The notes beneath the pieces were generated by a model. It ran no database searches and was not told the origin of the DNA. It worked only from the letters and a program-made list of their open reading frames with translations. A stretch of DNA of 64,000 bases from contig CM075782.1 in the NCBI GenBank assembly GCA_037974665.1, positions 43,576,851 to 43,640,850 on the forward strand, written 5' to 3'. The stretch is from Ehretia macrophylla. Its lineage: Eukaryota > Streptophyta > Magnoliopsida > Boraginales > Ehretiaceae. Position numbers and translations under genes: made by a program. This document shows positions 24,508-35,100 of the stretch, one piece after another (the stretch's first letter is position 1; every line of letters begins with the position of its first letter).

Positions 24508-25017
24508 ATAAAATAATAAAATACTAATCGGGTTTCGGTTTTTTATTTTTTTAAATATCAAAACCAAAACCTATCGGTTTATCCGTCGATTTTGCTTTAT
24601 AAAATCCAAAACCTAACGGTTTCCCCATCGGTTTTCATTATTGGTTTTTTATCGGGCGGTTATCCATCGGTTTCGAGTACAACAGGTACCCGTTGCCATC
24701 CCTAGGCATCTGGGACATCCATACACCAACTTGAGGGACAGTGTTGAATTGTAGAGATTACACAGCTGTACAAATCTCTAGAAGTCAAGATTGTTGAATT
24801 ATAGAGATTTGTTAGCTGTGCAAAAGTCAAGTTTGTTGAATTATACAGATTTTATAGCTGTACAAATCTCTAATAGTCAAGCTTGTTGAGTATTAGAGAT
24901 TACAGAGGATTGTGAGGAATTGATAGGTTTAGATTGAGTGATTTAAAATCTCTATAAATACCTTGTATATTTTTAATCAGTAACAGAATGAAAAAAACCA
25001 TTTCATTATTTTTGAAG
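20576..25017 (+). mobile_element. Truncated duplicate of copia element B
   Basis: This piece has protease, integrase, reverse transcriptase, RNase H and one LTR (24742-25017) but no 5' LTR, primer-binding site or most of gag. It arose by tandem duplication of element B, not by its own insertion. It is broken in roughly ten or more places. The LTR is followed by the same AAATA and host flank as in the left unit. Confidence 0.9.
24029..24704. mobile_element. hAT-type MITE inside duplicated copia copy
   Basis: This 676-bp insert begins TAGGGATGGCAACG and ends CGTTGCCATCCCTA. It is flanked by the 8-bp duplication GGCATCTG (24021-24028 and 24705-24712). An 8-bp duplication and TAGGGATGGCAACGGG-like ends are hallmarks of a common plant hAT MITE group. 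The interior holds repeated aaccgaaaccg blocks and an AT microsatellite (about 24479-24507). No transposase is encoded. The left duplication unit lacks it, so it arrived after the duplication. Confidence 0.92.
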
Positions 25018-25022
25018 AAAAT

Positions 25023-25694
25023 ACAGTCCCCCAAATTGGGTTCAAAATGAGAAACAGATTGTAGTCAATCGTTAAATATCTATATCAACGTTATTCTTTC
25101 TACAAAATTATAAAGATATTATATATAAATAAGCATTAAAAAAATGTTATATATTAATTTGTATATATAGTTTGTCTGTTCTTTTTATTTCTTCTCCAAT
25201 CTAAACAACGAAAATACATAATCCTTTATAATTTTACCTAAATTAAATAGAATTTAATTCTCTCTTTCCCTTTCTTTATAATTGTTTCATTTACTTCCCT
25301 TTCTTTAATATTTTATCTTTCGTAAATCCAAACAAGCCCTTAGTAACTCTGCATGTAGCACCATAAGATTTATGATAACATGGGTTCCACTTGAGATTGA
25401 AAGAATAGAGTACATGTGAGGGTTCAATCGAATTACCAAGGGAAGGATGAGAAAACGAAAGGAAAACATAAGAGTAGTAAAGCAAAGTAAATTACTTCTT
25501 TTCTCGCACACTCTCTTACTAATACAACCAAAAAAACTCTCTCTCGTACACACACAAACACCCACCTATATCACGTATAAACACTCTTATACATAGACAA
25601 ACTACCACTCACCCTCATGCACACACCTACTTTGATACACACATACATACAGAGAACTCACGCATGTGTGTACACAAACTTGGCATGCTCTTGT
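25023..25694. other. Host flank of element B, right copy, and unduplicated host DNA
   Basis: The part to 25616 repeats 19983-20575. The rest (25617-25694) is single-copy, rich in CA and ACAT. No gene seen. Its last five bases, CTTGT, are the target duplication of the next element. Confidence 0.6.
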
Positions 25695-27171
25695 TGTTAG
25701 GAATAATGCTCTAAAAGTTAATAAATTGTAATTTTAGAATTATGGATAATGTATTATTTGATTTATTAAATCATTTATTGCGGACAGTTTATTTATTTAT
25801 TATAAATATTTTAATTAAATAAATCAAATCCTTATAACACTATCTATAGATTCCATCTTTAGGAGTAAGGATATAAGTGACGGAATTTATATTCACAGAT
25901 ATGTTCTAAAAGTTGTCATTGATAATAGGATAAACTAATTGAGCGTTAGTTTATCCTGATAGATCGGATTACAGTCTACTAACCAAATAACATGATATAT
26001 TAGTTTGGGTGATTAGTCTCACATCATTATAGTACGTAGATGTATAAGTACTTGTTGCGAACAAGTGAGTGGACTTGACCACCAATATAATGAATTACAT
26101 GGATTGATCAATAATTCATTATATTATGTAATTGTGCGATTATTGCTCAGACCTAAGACACCATGTTATCTCATGATTAGAAATACCATAATTTGCTAGT
26201 GCAATTAAGCTAGTCCTAATCACGGATTAGATAATGTATTCAGTGGTTATGATCTATTCCGTCATGGAGGTATGTACATGTAGATACGGGAACTGTCAAT
26301 TGGGAATCCTATGCAATCTATTAATTATGTAATTAGAAATCCTTGGCCAAGGTAGAATAGTAAAAGTCATTCCACGGATTATTCATTAGTTACTAATTAA
26401 TTAGATTTTGGCATATGATCGAGTAATAGAGTTTGACGACTCAATCCATGACTCTAGTTCGATCGGGATAATTGAGACAATAGGATTAGATTGCATAAAA
26501 TTACTAAACGAGTTCGTATACTTGCACTTCATCTTTAATTGGGTAATCGCGATATACTATTAGGTGTCACTCACGATTTGTTAATTAATTAGAAAGATTT
26601 ATAATTTAATTAATTAGTTGAATTAATTATTCGCTGTCGGTTAATCATGAACCCAAGAGGTTACACACAAATGGAATTTGCAAATTAATTGGATTAGAAA
26701 AAAGATTAAATTAATTTTAGGATCATCTTAATATTAATTTAATTGAGCTCGTAGTAATTAGATAGTGATCTGGTTATTATAAGGCCTAAGACTAGTTAGT
26801 TTAAGTCCAATCCACATATGGTCCTAGGTCATATGTGTCTCCTATATATTGTATTATTCTGATAGGAAAAGCTAGCACAATTTCATAAGTCAAAATAAAA
26901 TATAGGATTTCTCTAGAAAACCTAGTGGGGGTGAAATCCAATTAACAAGTGCGGATTTTGTGTGGATCAATCTTGAAGGCTTCACACGTGAGGAGCTTGT
27001 TTCTGATTCAACATCAATCTATGCTTCAAAAGGTAATCCTAAACTACTGCTATGATATTTAAAGAGATTAATTATTGTATGCATTAAATCTGCGTAATCA
27101 AGCATGAACGGATACATGATTATTTTCTGTTGCGTAATTAAAATTTTAATTATCACGTATATTTCCCTACA
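25695..27171 (+). mobile_element. Solo LTR, probably Ty1/copia
   Basis: This 1,477-bp block starts TGTTAGGAAT and ends TTTCCCTACA, with TG...CA ends and short imperfect inverted repeats. The 5-bp duplication CTTGT flanks it (25690-25694 and 27172-27176). No gag or pol is present. Assignment to copia rests on general resemblance to long copia LTRs, and gypsy is not excluded. It sits at the upstream edge of a LINE 3' fragment. Confidence 0.85.
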
Positions 27172-27176
27172 CTTGT

Positions 27177-27772
27177 TTGGGGTAAGAATTTTATTCCTAA
27201 ATGCAGCTTCATTACATAGGTTACAATCTTTGATAGACTTCCTGTGAAAGTCAAGCTTCTTGAATGGGGAGTTGTTGATGATAGTATCTATGTTTTATGC
27301 GGTATGGCCAATTAAGATAGACACCATCTTTTCTTACAATGTGGTATGAGCAAGAGAATTTGGGAATATGGACTTCAGTTGCTCTCATTCAGCAACATAT
27401 GTCGTCTTGGGATAATATTAGGGATTGGACATTGCGCTTTTGCAAGGGGATGACCTTCCGGCCTCAATAATTAGGCTTTTATTTTGTGTTTCTGTGTATT
27501 CTTTGTGGAGGGAAAGGAATCTTAGGCTGCATAGGCAACAATTCAGTTCGGAAGAACAAATCAAGAATGACATTGTACGCTTGGTTAGATCGAGGATTTG
27601 TGGTGGTAGGAAGTTTAGGCGAACCTTGGTAAACAATGTACTATGTATGAACTAGGGTCTTGAGGATATTTGTATGTAAACTTTATATTTTGGTAGTCTT
27701 TTGGATAGTACTTTGTACATGTTTTTGAGTTTGCTTTCAATGAAATACTTTGTTTATTTAGCAAAAAAAAAA
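27177..27772 (+). mobile_element. L1-type LINE 3' fragment
   Basis: The sequence encodes pieces of the RT-associated zinc-binding region (HHLFLQCGMSKRIWEY in one frame, about 27315-27375) followed by the characteristic L1 C-terminal stretch VYSLWRERNLRLHR (about 27490-27530). The frame from 27425 to 27655 is open. A 3' UTR with an aatgaaata signal follows, then a short A run at about 27762. It is heavily 5'-truncated and the zinc-binding part is broken by stops and shifts. It carries no RNase H and so differs from the LINE at 30640-39204. Confidence 0.7.
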
Positions 27773-27824
27773 CCTTGGCCTAAATCAAGCATCACGACAA
27801 CATAAAATTATCCTTAAAAATTGT

Positions 27825-28225
27825 ATGATCAAGGCCTTTTTGAATATCAACAAGAAAAGCATTGAGATTTTTCTCAGATCATGATCCTCCTTCAGAAATC
27901 GCTTGCTGAGAGCTCAATTGAAGTTCTCCAACCCTTTTCATCTCTTTACTTTTCTATGTCCATAAATCTTCTTATAAGGTGCGCTCTTTCATCCTTTTGC
28001 ACTGAACTTTCTTTCCCCAACTCTGCTTTCACTTCGCAACGAATCTTCCATTGCTCAACAATAAATTTGCTATTAGCAGTTTGATCCATTTGTAAAGGAA
28101 AAAGTAAGCATCGGTACGCCAGCAAAAACACCTTCCATGGTTGAATTCTATCCACAATAAGTCCAGAATTATAGCAGTTTCAGTTGTTCACACCATGGTA
28201 CTATAATTCCAGCACTAGAGCTTAT
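27825..28225 (-). pseudogene. UGT87-like gene fragment
   Basis: On the minus strand this matches the last 400 or so bases of the UGT gene at 11220-11640. It includes MDQTANSKFIVEQWKI and HLIRRFMD, corresponding to MDQTTNSKIIVEDWKI and QLIRRFMD of the intact copy. The N-terminal exon and most of the C-terminal domain are missing. The PSPG region has lost about 20 bp around the glycine-rich centre, which shifts the frame. A stop lies near the C-terminus. It is on the same strand as the intact gene, about 16 kb away, and looks like the remnant of an old local duplication. Confidence 0.85.
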
Positions 28226-28898
28226 TCAACTGTTGTAAATGAAAATAACCCATTGAAATTGCTAATCGAAGACTGTTATTGTTAACTCAGAAGACATGAC
28301 CAATATCATATACGTCATGTTTATCAGGAGGCTAATCAATGCGCTGATTAGATCGCCAACTTCAGTCTTCACCAATCTCTAGGTCACCGTGTTATGGATC
28401 AATTACCAAATCAACTTCAACTCCTTATTGAGCAAGACAAAAAGGAAGAAATTTCCACAAAAATTATCTTTTTAACCGTAATGGCCTACCCTCCATTTTA
28501 AAATGAAAAAGAAAAAAGTGAAAAAGGAATTCAATCATCCACTACTTGTTTTTTCGAGCTCATGTATCAAAGATATAAAATATAAATGGAGAAACAAAAT
28601 TAGACATAATGGTCAATCAAATAACATATTGAACCTCCTCGCTCACCTCACTGCTAGCTTACAATATTAACGTGGATGAAACGCTAAGCCTGCAGCTTTA
28701 CATCTAGAACCGTTATAGAAAAGAGATTTGATTTTGTCATTTACATCTTTTCTTTACACCTTTTTTCGTCATACATCATGATTTAGGGTCAAGCAATTAA
28801 TATTATAAAGTACACTTATTTTTACACGTGATACTAACGACTATTATTTAAAAATAAATAAAAATAAGATATATGATTATGATTTTAATGTGAACGCT
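28226..28898. other. Intergenic, nothing recognised
   Basis: About 670 bp of AT-rich sequence with no supported gene or clear repeat. Confidence 0.5.
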
Positions 28899-30215
28899 TG
28901 AGGTGCTAATGGGAGTTTTAACAGGTATAGCAACATATAAGAGTACATGTGACATTTAAAGCATTGGAACTAGAACCCCATAAATGTCACTATGTAGAGT
29001 ACCTTATGAAGTTACATATTCCCTTGTGCAACAACAAAAACCATTGGAAGTCTTCTTTGTTGGAAAAAATAGTGTTGAGTAAATGAATATGTAATTTGCA
29101 TATTGGATGATAAACTATAATTATAATTCACTCTAAATTTTTTTTTTATTATCACAAACTAGATTCTAAAATGCTTGATTAGAAAATAAAACTATAGATA
29201 AAATAGATCATTACTTGTAGTAGTTCGAATGGTTTGCAAAATAATGCAAATGGAATAATAGAGAATATTAGAGATCCTGAATCCGCAAAATATCAGAATA
29301 CCAAATAATGCTTAGAAATAAGAATACTAGAACATTAGAAATTCAGAGTAAGATCAACGCCTGAATTCAATTTAATTTCCTTGAGACTTTTACAGTCCCA
29401 TTACAGTGTTCACGATCATTACTACAAATCTTCCAAGACAGGGGTAGAGTAAAGAATTTAATATTGAGGGGGGGGGGGGAATATTTTTTTAATAATAGTA
29501 AATATATTTTTAAATAAAAAATAGGGGATCCAATAATTTTTTTAACGATATTACATAGATATTTTTTAAAAAATTAAAAACCTTAATAGGGCCGAGACCT
29601 CGCCGGTTCCCCCTTAGTGTCGCCCCTGATTATGAGAGATTAATGGATGTGAAGTCATATACAATTATGATCAAATAATTTAGACCATTGAGGCACGATT
29701 AGATAGATGGTTAGACTCGTGAGAGCCTATAATTTGAATGAACTGCAACTATACAAAGTACTTTCCTCATAAAAGTTTAAAATTTAGTAAACACTAGTGA
29801 CTTATTGTGTCTATTTACAAACAGATTGAATATGAATAACCAAAAAAAAAATCAGATTGAATATGAACCCTACCAGCCAATTGATTCTCAATTTACCACA
29901 AAAGGCAAAAATGAAAATGGTGGCTAAATATTCTTAGGATGTAGACAGATTCTTTGAGGGGACAAAACGAAGCCTTTCAATGTTATTTTGTGTGCACATG
30001 GGAACATATATAGCCTGTTGGAAAATATTCAATATCTAATAGTCGGGTGTGAGGCTTCATGTGAGAAATAGATGGAAAAGCCGCCTATAACTTATATACA
30101 AGGCACTCTGTATAGTGACATTTATGGGTTCTACTTCCAATGCCTTAAATTTCACATGTACTATTCTATTCTACTGCTATTCCAAGTGGAAATGAGGAAC
30201 TCCAAATGGCACCCT
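28899..30215. mobile_element. Long foldback element, family unknown
   Basis: Arms of about 110-130 bp face each other at about 28901-29015 and 30085-30215. A conserved core is the left ccataaatgtcactat, read as the reverse complement atagtgacatttatgg at the right (about 30112). The outer ends read aggtgc at the left and gcaccc at the right. About 1.07 kb lies between the arms, including a G run at 29469 and a GC-rich patch near 29590. I could not find a clear target duplication. No transposase seen. It is probably a non-autonomous DNA transposon. Confidence 0.6.
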
Positions 30216-30639
30216 AATTGCCAAAAAAATTATCGGCCCCTTTATTTTTTTTAAAAAAAAATCTATGTGATATTATTAAAAAAATATTTTGGCCTCCAAT
30301 ATTAAATTCTGCCTCTGCTTGTAATATTATAATGTTATGAGAAGATCCAATCCGAGAAAATGAAATCCTTCAATGAAATGGTATGCAACAGCAGGAAACT
30401 GCAGAAATACACCAGGGAAACAGGAAAAGACAATCCAAAGCTTAGATTTAACCACAACAAAAATTGATTTTATCAAACAGATATCATTACGTACCGTCAG
30501 AAGTAATTTTCTTGGTTTTCATGAATTGAATTTTGTGTCTTACTTTCAGAGAGTACATTGTGCCTATATAAGAAAAAAGAGGTGCATAGCCTCGGAGCAA
30601 ATATGACTGAATCATTCACAATCTCTATCAAAGGAAAAA
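30216..30639. other. Intergenic with a decayed dispersed repeat
   Basis: The stretch 30225-30320 resembles, in reverse complement, the sequence around 29440-29560 (shared gaatttaatattg, then an AT-rich part). This suggests two inverted copies of one degraded repeat. The remainder shows nothing recognisable up to the LINE. Confidence 0.4.
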
Positions 30640-31102
30640 CTCTTTTTGTTCACTCTAGAGTTTGCCGTGGATCTTATAAGCAAGTTGTCGCCAAATTTTT
30701 TACTAACTGTCGGGTGGAAAAAAAATGTTCTTTCATTCGCGGGAAGAATTACTCTTGCCAAAGCTGTTTTGGCAGCCCTCCCAGTCTACACGATGAATAC
30801 TATTGCTCTGCTGATTCAGACTTGCCATGAAATTGATAGGATCCAACGTAATTTTATTTGGGGCACAACAGAAGAAAAAAGAGAGTTCACTGGATGGGTT
30901 GGGAGACTCTCTGTTCTCCTAAATTGGATGGGGGGCTTGGTCTTCACCCCTCTAGAACAGTTAACGAAGCTATGATGACGAAGCTGGGCTAGAAGATTTT
31001 AAACGAGTCGCACCTTCTCTGGGTCACTATCATGAAAGAGAAATATTTTGGCAATAACTTTCTTCACTACTCTCCTAAAAACTCTGATTCTAAGATGGTT
31101 AA

Positions 31103-32163
31103 TGTTAAGGCAATCAATTTGAATGGAGATTGTTAAGGCAATCAATTTGAATGGAGATTGTTAAGGCAATTAAATTGATTGGGATTTAATTGGCTATGTT
31201 TTAGCAAAACTTTTATAATTACCATACTTGTGTTTTTACCATTTGTATTGTGCAGGAAAACTACTATGGAAACTTCCCATATAAGAAGAAGATTTGTACT
31301 GATTCTGGTAGTGCATTAATTGTCTATTCGTAAAGAAAGGAAGAATAAAAGGAAGATTAGGGTTTTATGAAAAGAGGCATTTCTTGAAGCCCAAGACAAG
31401 ATGTCCAAGCAACAATCTTGAATTTTTATGCAGTAACAGTCACGACAGAAGTTGAGTAGGCAGAGAAAGTGCAACAAAAGAATATAAAGAAAGTTTTGTC
31501 CAATGTTCCATATCATGTTAAAACACGATCTGTGTTTTAGTCTTTGATTATATTAAGTGTTGCAACTCAGTTTATGTTGACAGCTTGTTGTGAGCATCAT
31601 GTATTAGTCTTTGAGTGTTTAGATAGCCGTCTCTTTAATCATTCTTCGGGAGAAAACGGTGTAGTTCTCAGGAGAGAACGTTGCAAGTCGAGAGAAGCTC
31701 GCCAAACTGAAGTTCATTAAGGAGTTCTTCATCTAGGCGTCAAAGGTCAAAAGGGAGTCTTTATTTATGTAAGTCCATTGATATTATAACTTGTTATTTC
31801 TTAATGAACAGGTTTGTTGGACCACGGGAAGTCCTGTGGACGTAGACCGCATAGTTGAACCACGTTAAATCTTGGTGTTCTTTTTTTTCTGTTACAGCTT
31901 TATTATTTCCGTTACTGTTTACTTCACTGGCTATGTTGGAACATTAAGTGGAACAACTCATTAATTGACTAGAGAAACAGACTGTTAATGAACTGTGAAA
32001 GAAGTAATGTTCCAGTTAATGTTACAACATCACTTGTAACAGATTTACTTTATACCATATAATTGCATCGGTTTTTCATATTCACCACAGATCTCTGTTG
32101 ATTGAGCGAATTAGTCATATTGCTTCGAAATTAATCCATACTTATACTGCACAAATTCTAACA
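31103..32163 (+). repeat. 5' LTR of copia element C
   Basis: This 1,061-bp LTR starts TGTTAAGGC and ends TTCTAACA. It carries one extra 28-bp unit at its start compared with the 3' LTR: the unit beginning tgttaaggcaatcaattt is present twice, followed by a related third unit. Confidence 0.92.
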
Positions 32164-32165
32164 AG

Positions 32166-32180
32166 TGGTATCAGAGCTGG
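32166..32180 (+). other. Primer-binding site of element C (tRNA-Met type)
   Basis: TGGTATCAGAGCTGG lies two bases after the 5' LTR and matches the usual copia site for initiator tRNA-Met. Confidence 0.88.
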
Positions 32181-35100
32181 TTACGAACTAATTCAGTTAG
32201 ATTCTTGGGCGTTTTGAGTTATTGTCTTGCAGGAATAAGTATGGACACCTTGCGTGAGGGAGGCTCAGTCACTAAACTACCATTGTTGGATGGTGCGAAT
32301 TGCTCATATTGGAAGGCTCGAATGAGGGCATTCATCAAGTCAATTGATGAGAAGGCTTGGAAAGTGATTTTGACAGGCTGGACAACTCCTACCAAAATGG
32401 ATGTTCAGGGCAATGTTGCAACAAAACCTGCAACAGAATGGAACAAGGATCAAGATCTTTTGGCAAGCTGGAACTCTAGGGCACTGAATACAATTTTCAA
32501 TGCTGTTGACTTGAATCAATTCAAGTTAATTTCAACGTGTGAATCTGCTAAGGAAGCTTGGGAGATATTGCAAACAGCATATGAGGGTACAACATCAGTC
32601 AGAAGATCAAAATTGCAGATGTTTGCCACTAGATTCGAAGAACTGAGGATGCAGGAGGATGAAACTATTGTCAATTTTAATGCCAAATTGTGCGACATTG
32701 CTAATCAATCTTTTGCTTTGGGAGAAAAGTTTTCTGATTCTAAGCTTGTAAGGAAAACCTTGCGCTCTCTCCCAGATAGATTTGGAATCAAGGTAGCTGT
32801 CATAGAAGAATCAAAGAATGTTGATGAAATTAAGATTGATGAATTAATGGGATCACTTCAAACTTTCGAGATGAAGTTTAAGCAGAAGAAGAAAGAAAAA
32901 GGCATTGTTCTTCGTGCTGATGTGAAGAGAAAATGAATAATAAGCTATTCGGATGATGAGGACTCTGAAATCTCTGAATCCTTAGCCGTGCTTACCAAAA
33001 ATTTCAACAAAGTTTTAAAGAAGTGGGACAAGAGGAGAAATGGCTTTAGACAGTCAAACTTTGAAAAGAAGCCTCTAGTTGCAACATGGTCTGACTCATT
33101 CAAGAAACAAAGCTTTAAGCCCACTGATGAAACAAAAAAGGTAAAAGTGTTCAATGTCGAGAATGTGAGGAATTTGGTCACATTCAATCTGAATGTGCAA
33201 ACACCTTGATGAAAAAAGAAAAAGAAAAATGTTGCCTAGAGTGATGAGGAGTCAGAAGAATGGACGGAAAGCGATGAAGAGCCCATCAGTAACTTTGTTG
33301 CATTCAATGTTGCAACAGTCCAGCAGAAAACCAGACTAAACAAAGCAGAAAGTGTTGCAACTGTTGCAACAATGAGTGAAACAGAGGATGAATTGAATGA
33401 AATTGATTGTACTGAGTCAGAAAGTGATGGTGACTTGGATGTCGAAGAAGTCATGAAAATGTACAAAGATATGTACGAAAAATGGGTGATCATATGCAAG
33501 AAAAACCAAGGATTGGAATTAAGGATTTTGGAATTAGAAAAACAAAAATCAGAACTGGAAAAATTGGCTACCAAAAGACTGTAAGGAGTGCAGATGTTGC
33601 AACATGAATTGAAACAAATGCAGCGTAATGTGAAAATGCTGAATTTCGGGATTGAAAAACTTGACCATATGCTTTCTATTCAGAAACCAAGCAGTGACCA
33701 TGCGGGACTTGGTTACTATAGAGGTGAATCATCTGGAAAGACCGTCTTTGTCAAGAGTTCAAGAGAACCTAAACTGGAGCATCATGTTGCAACATCACAA
33801 AATGACAGTAAAAATGTTCTAGTTACTGACGTTATAACACAGACTGCAACAAAACATAAGAAACAAAGAAAAATGTAGAACAAGTTTGTTCCCATCTGTC
33901 ACTTCTACTTCATAACTGGACACATCAAACCTCAGTGTTTCAAGTATCAAAGAATGCTTGAAAAAGGTAAGTTCCTTAATCAACACAAGAGATTATCTCA
34001 AGTGTTGTTACAACACAAGGTAAGACAATTTTTGGTGAAAAAAACTGATTTAACTTGTTTTGTTGCTTATACTTCTACACAAGCCTGTGCTGCTAACTCT
34101 AGGTATGTTGATAGTGGATGCTCTAGACACATGATAGGTATGCGTGAAGTTCTAAGCAACTACAAAAAATGTGATAAAGGGCAAGTTACATTTGGAGAAT
34201 CGGTAGAAGAAGAAAGCACCAATAAGATGAATACTAATGTTGCAGACGGTGTTGCAACACTAAAGGAAGAACAGACAAAGAGATCTGCTGTGACAGATAC
34301 TGTTGCAATGCCAGAAACAGAAACTGAGCAGAAAGACATTGGTTCATGCGATGTTACAACAAGCAATGAAACAACAGAAGTTAGCCCTAAGGAAATTCAA
34401 ATTGAAATGCCTCAAGTTCACAAAAATCATGCTGCTGAGGATGTGACTGGATCAATACATGATGGAATCCAAACTAGAGGTAAACCCAAGCTGAACTATA
34501 GGGACATGGTAAGGTATATGTGCTACACTTCTCCCTTAGAACCCATAAATGTGAAAGATGCATTAGAGGATGAATTTTGGGTAAATGCCATGCATAAGGA
34601 ATTAAATCAGTTTATCCGTGAAATTGTTTTAGAACATGTTGCAACAGAAAAAAAAATTGACAGATATCTTCACTAAAGCTTTAAATCCTTTGAGATTTGA
34701 AACTCAAAAAAAAGCTTTAGGGATTTGTAGTCTATAATGTTGTATCATGGATTGCCACAGGGTCATGAAAGCAGCTTGAGAAATTTGAAAGTTCAATAAT
34801 CAATTCAACTTGTGATTTAGTTAGTGAACCATACTTCCTTGTACACACTGAATACTTATTGAAAAAGCTAATCCTAATGACTTGTGAGTGCAGGAGCTTG
34901 AACTATCTGATGACTATGAATAAAGAGAGAAGTCTCTCTAAATCCATTATTGTATTCTATTCATCCTTGAGATTTTTTTAAAAAAAAAGGCAGGTTTTGA
35001 TGTTGTTGTCAAGCATTGGAAAAAGCTACCTAATCCAAAATAAAAGTGATTAGTGTGAAAGCTACCAGTTGCAACACGAGCTGAAACAGCAAAAAGAATA

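Larger units (their letters stand above)
20576..25616 (+). repeat. Tandem segmental duplication, right unit (R2)
   Basis: Direct copy of 16201-20575, with a hAT-type MITE inserted near the end of its RNase H part. It differs from the left unit by a few percent by eye. After this unit the sequence (gcacacacc from 25619) is the original host continuation, not found after the left unit. Confidence 0.92.
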
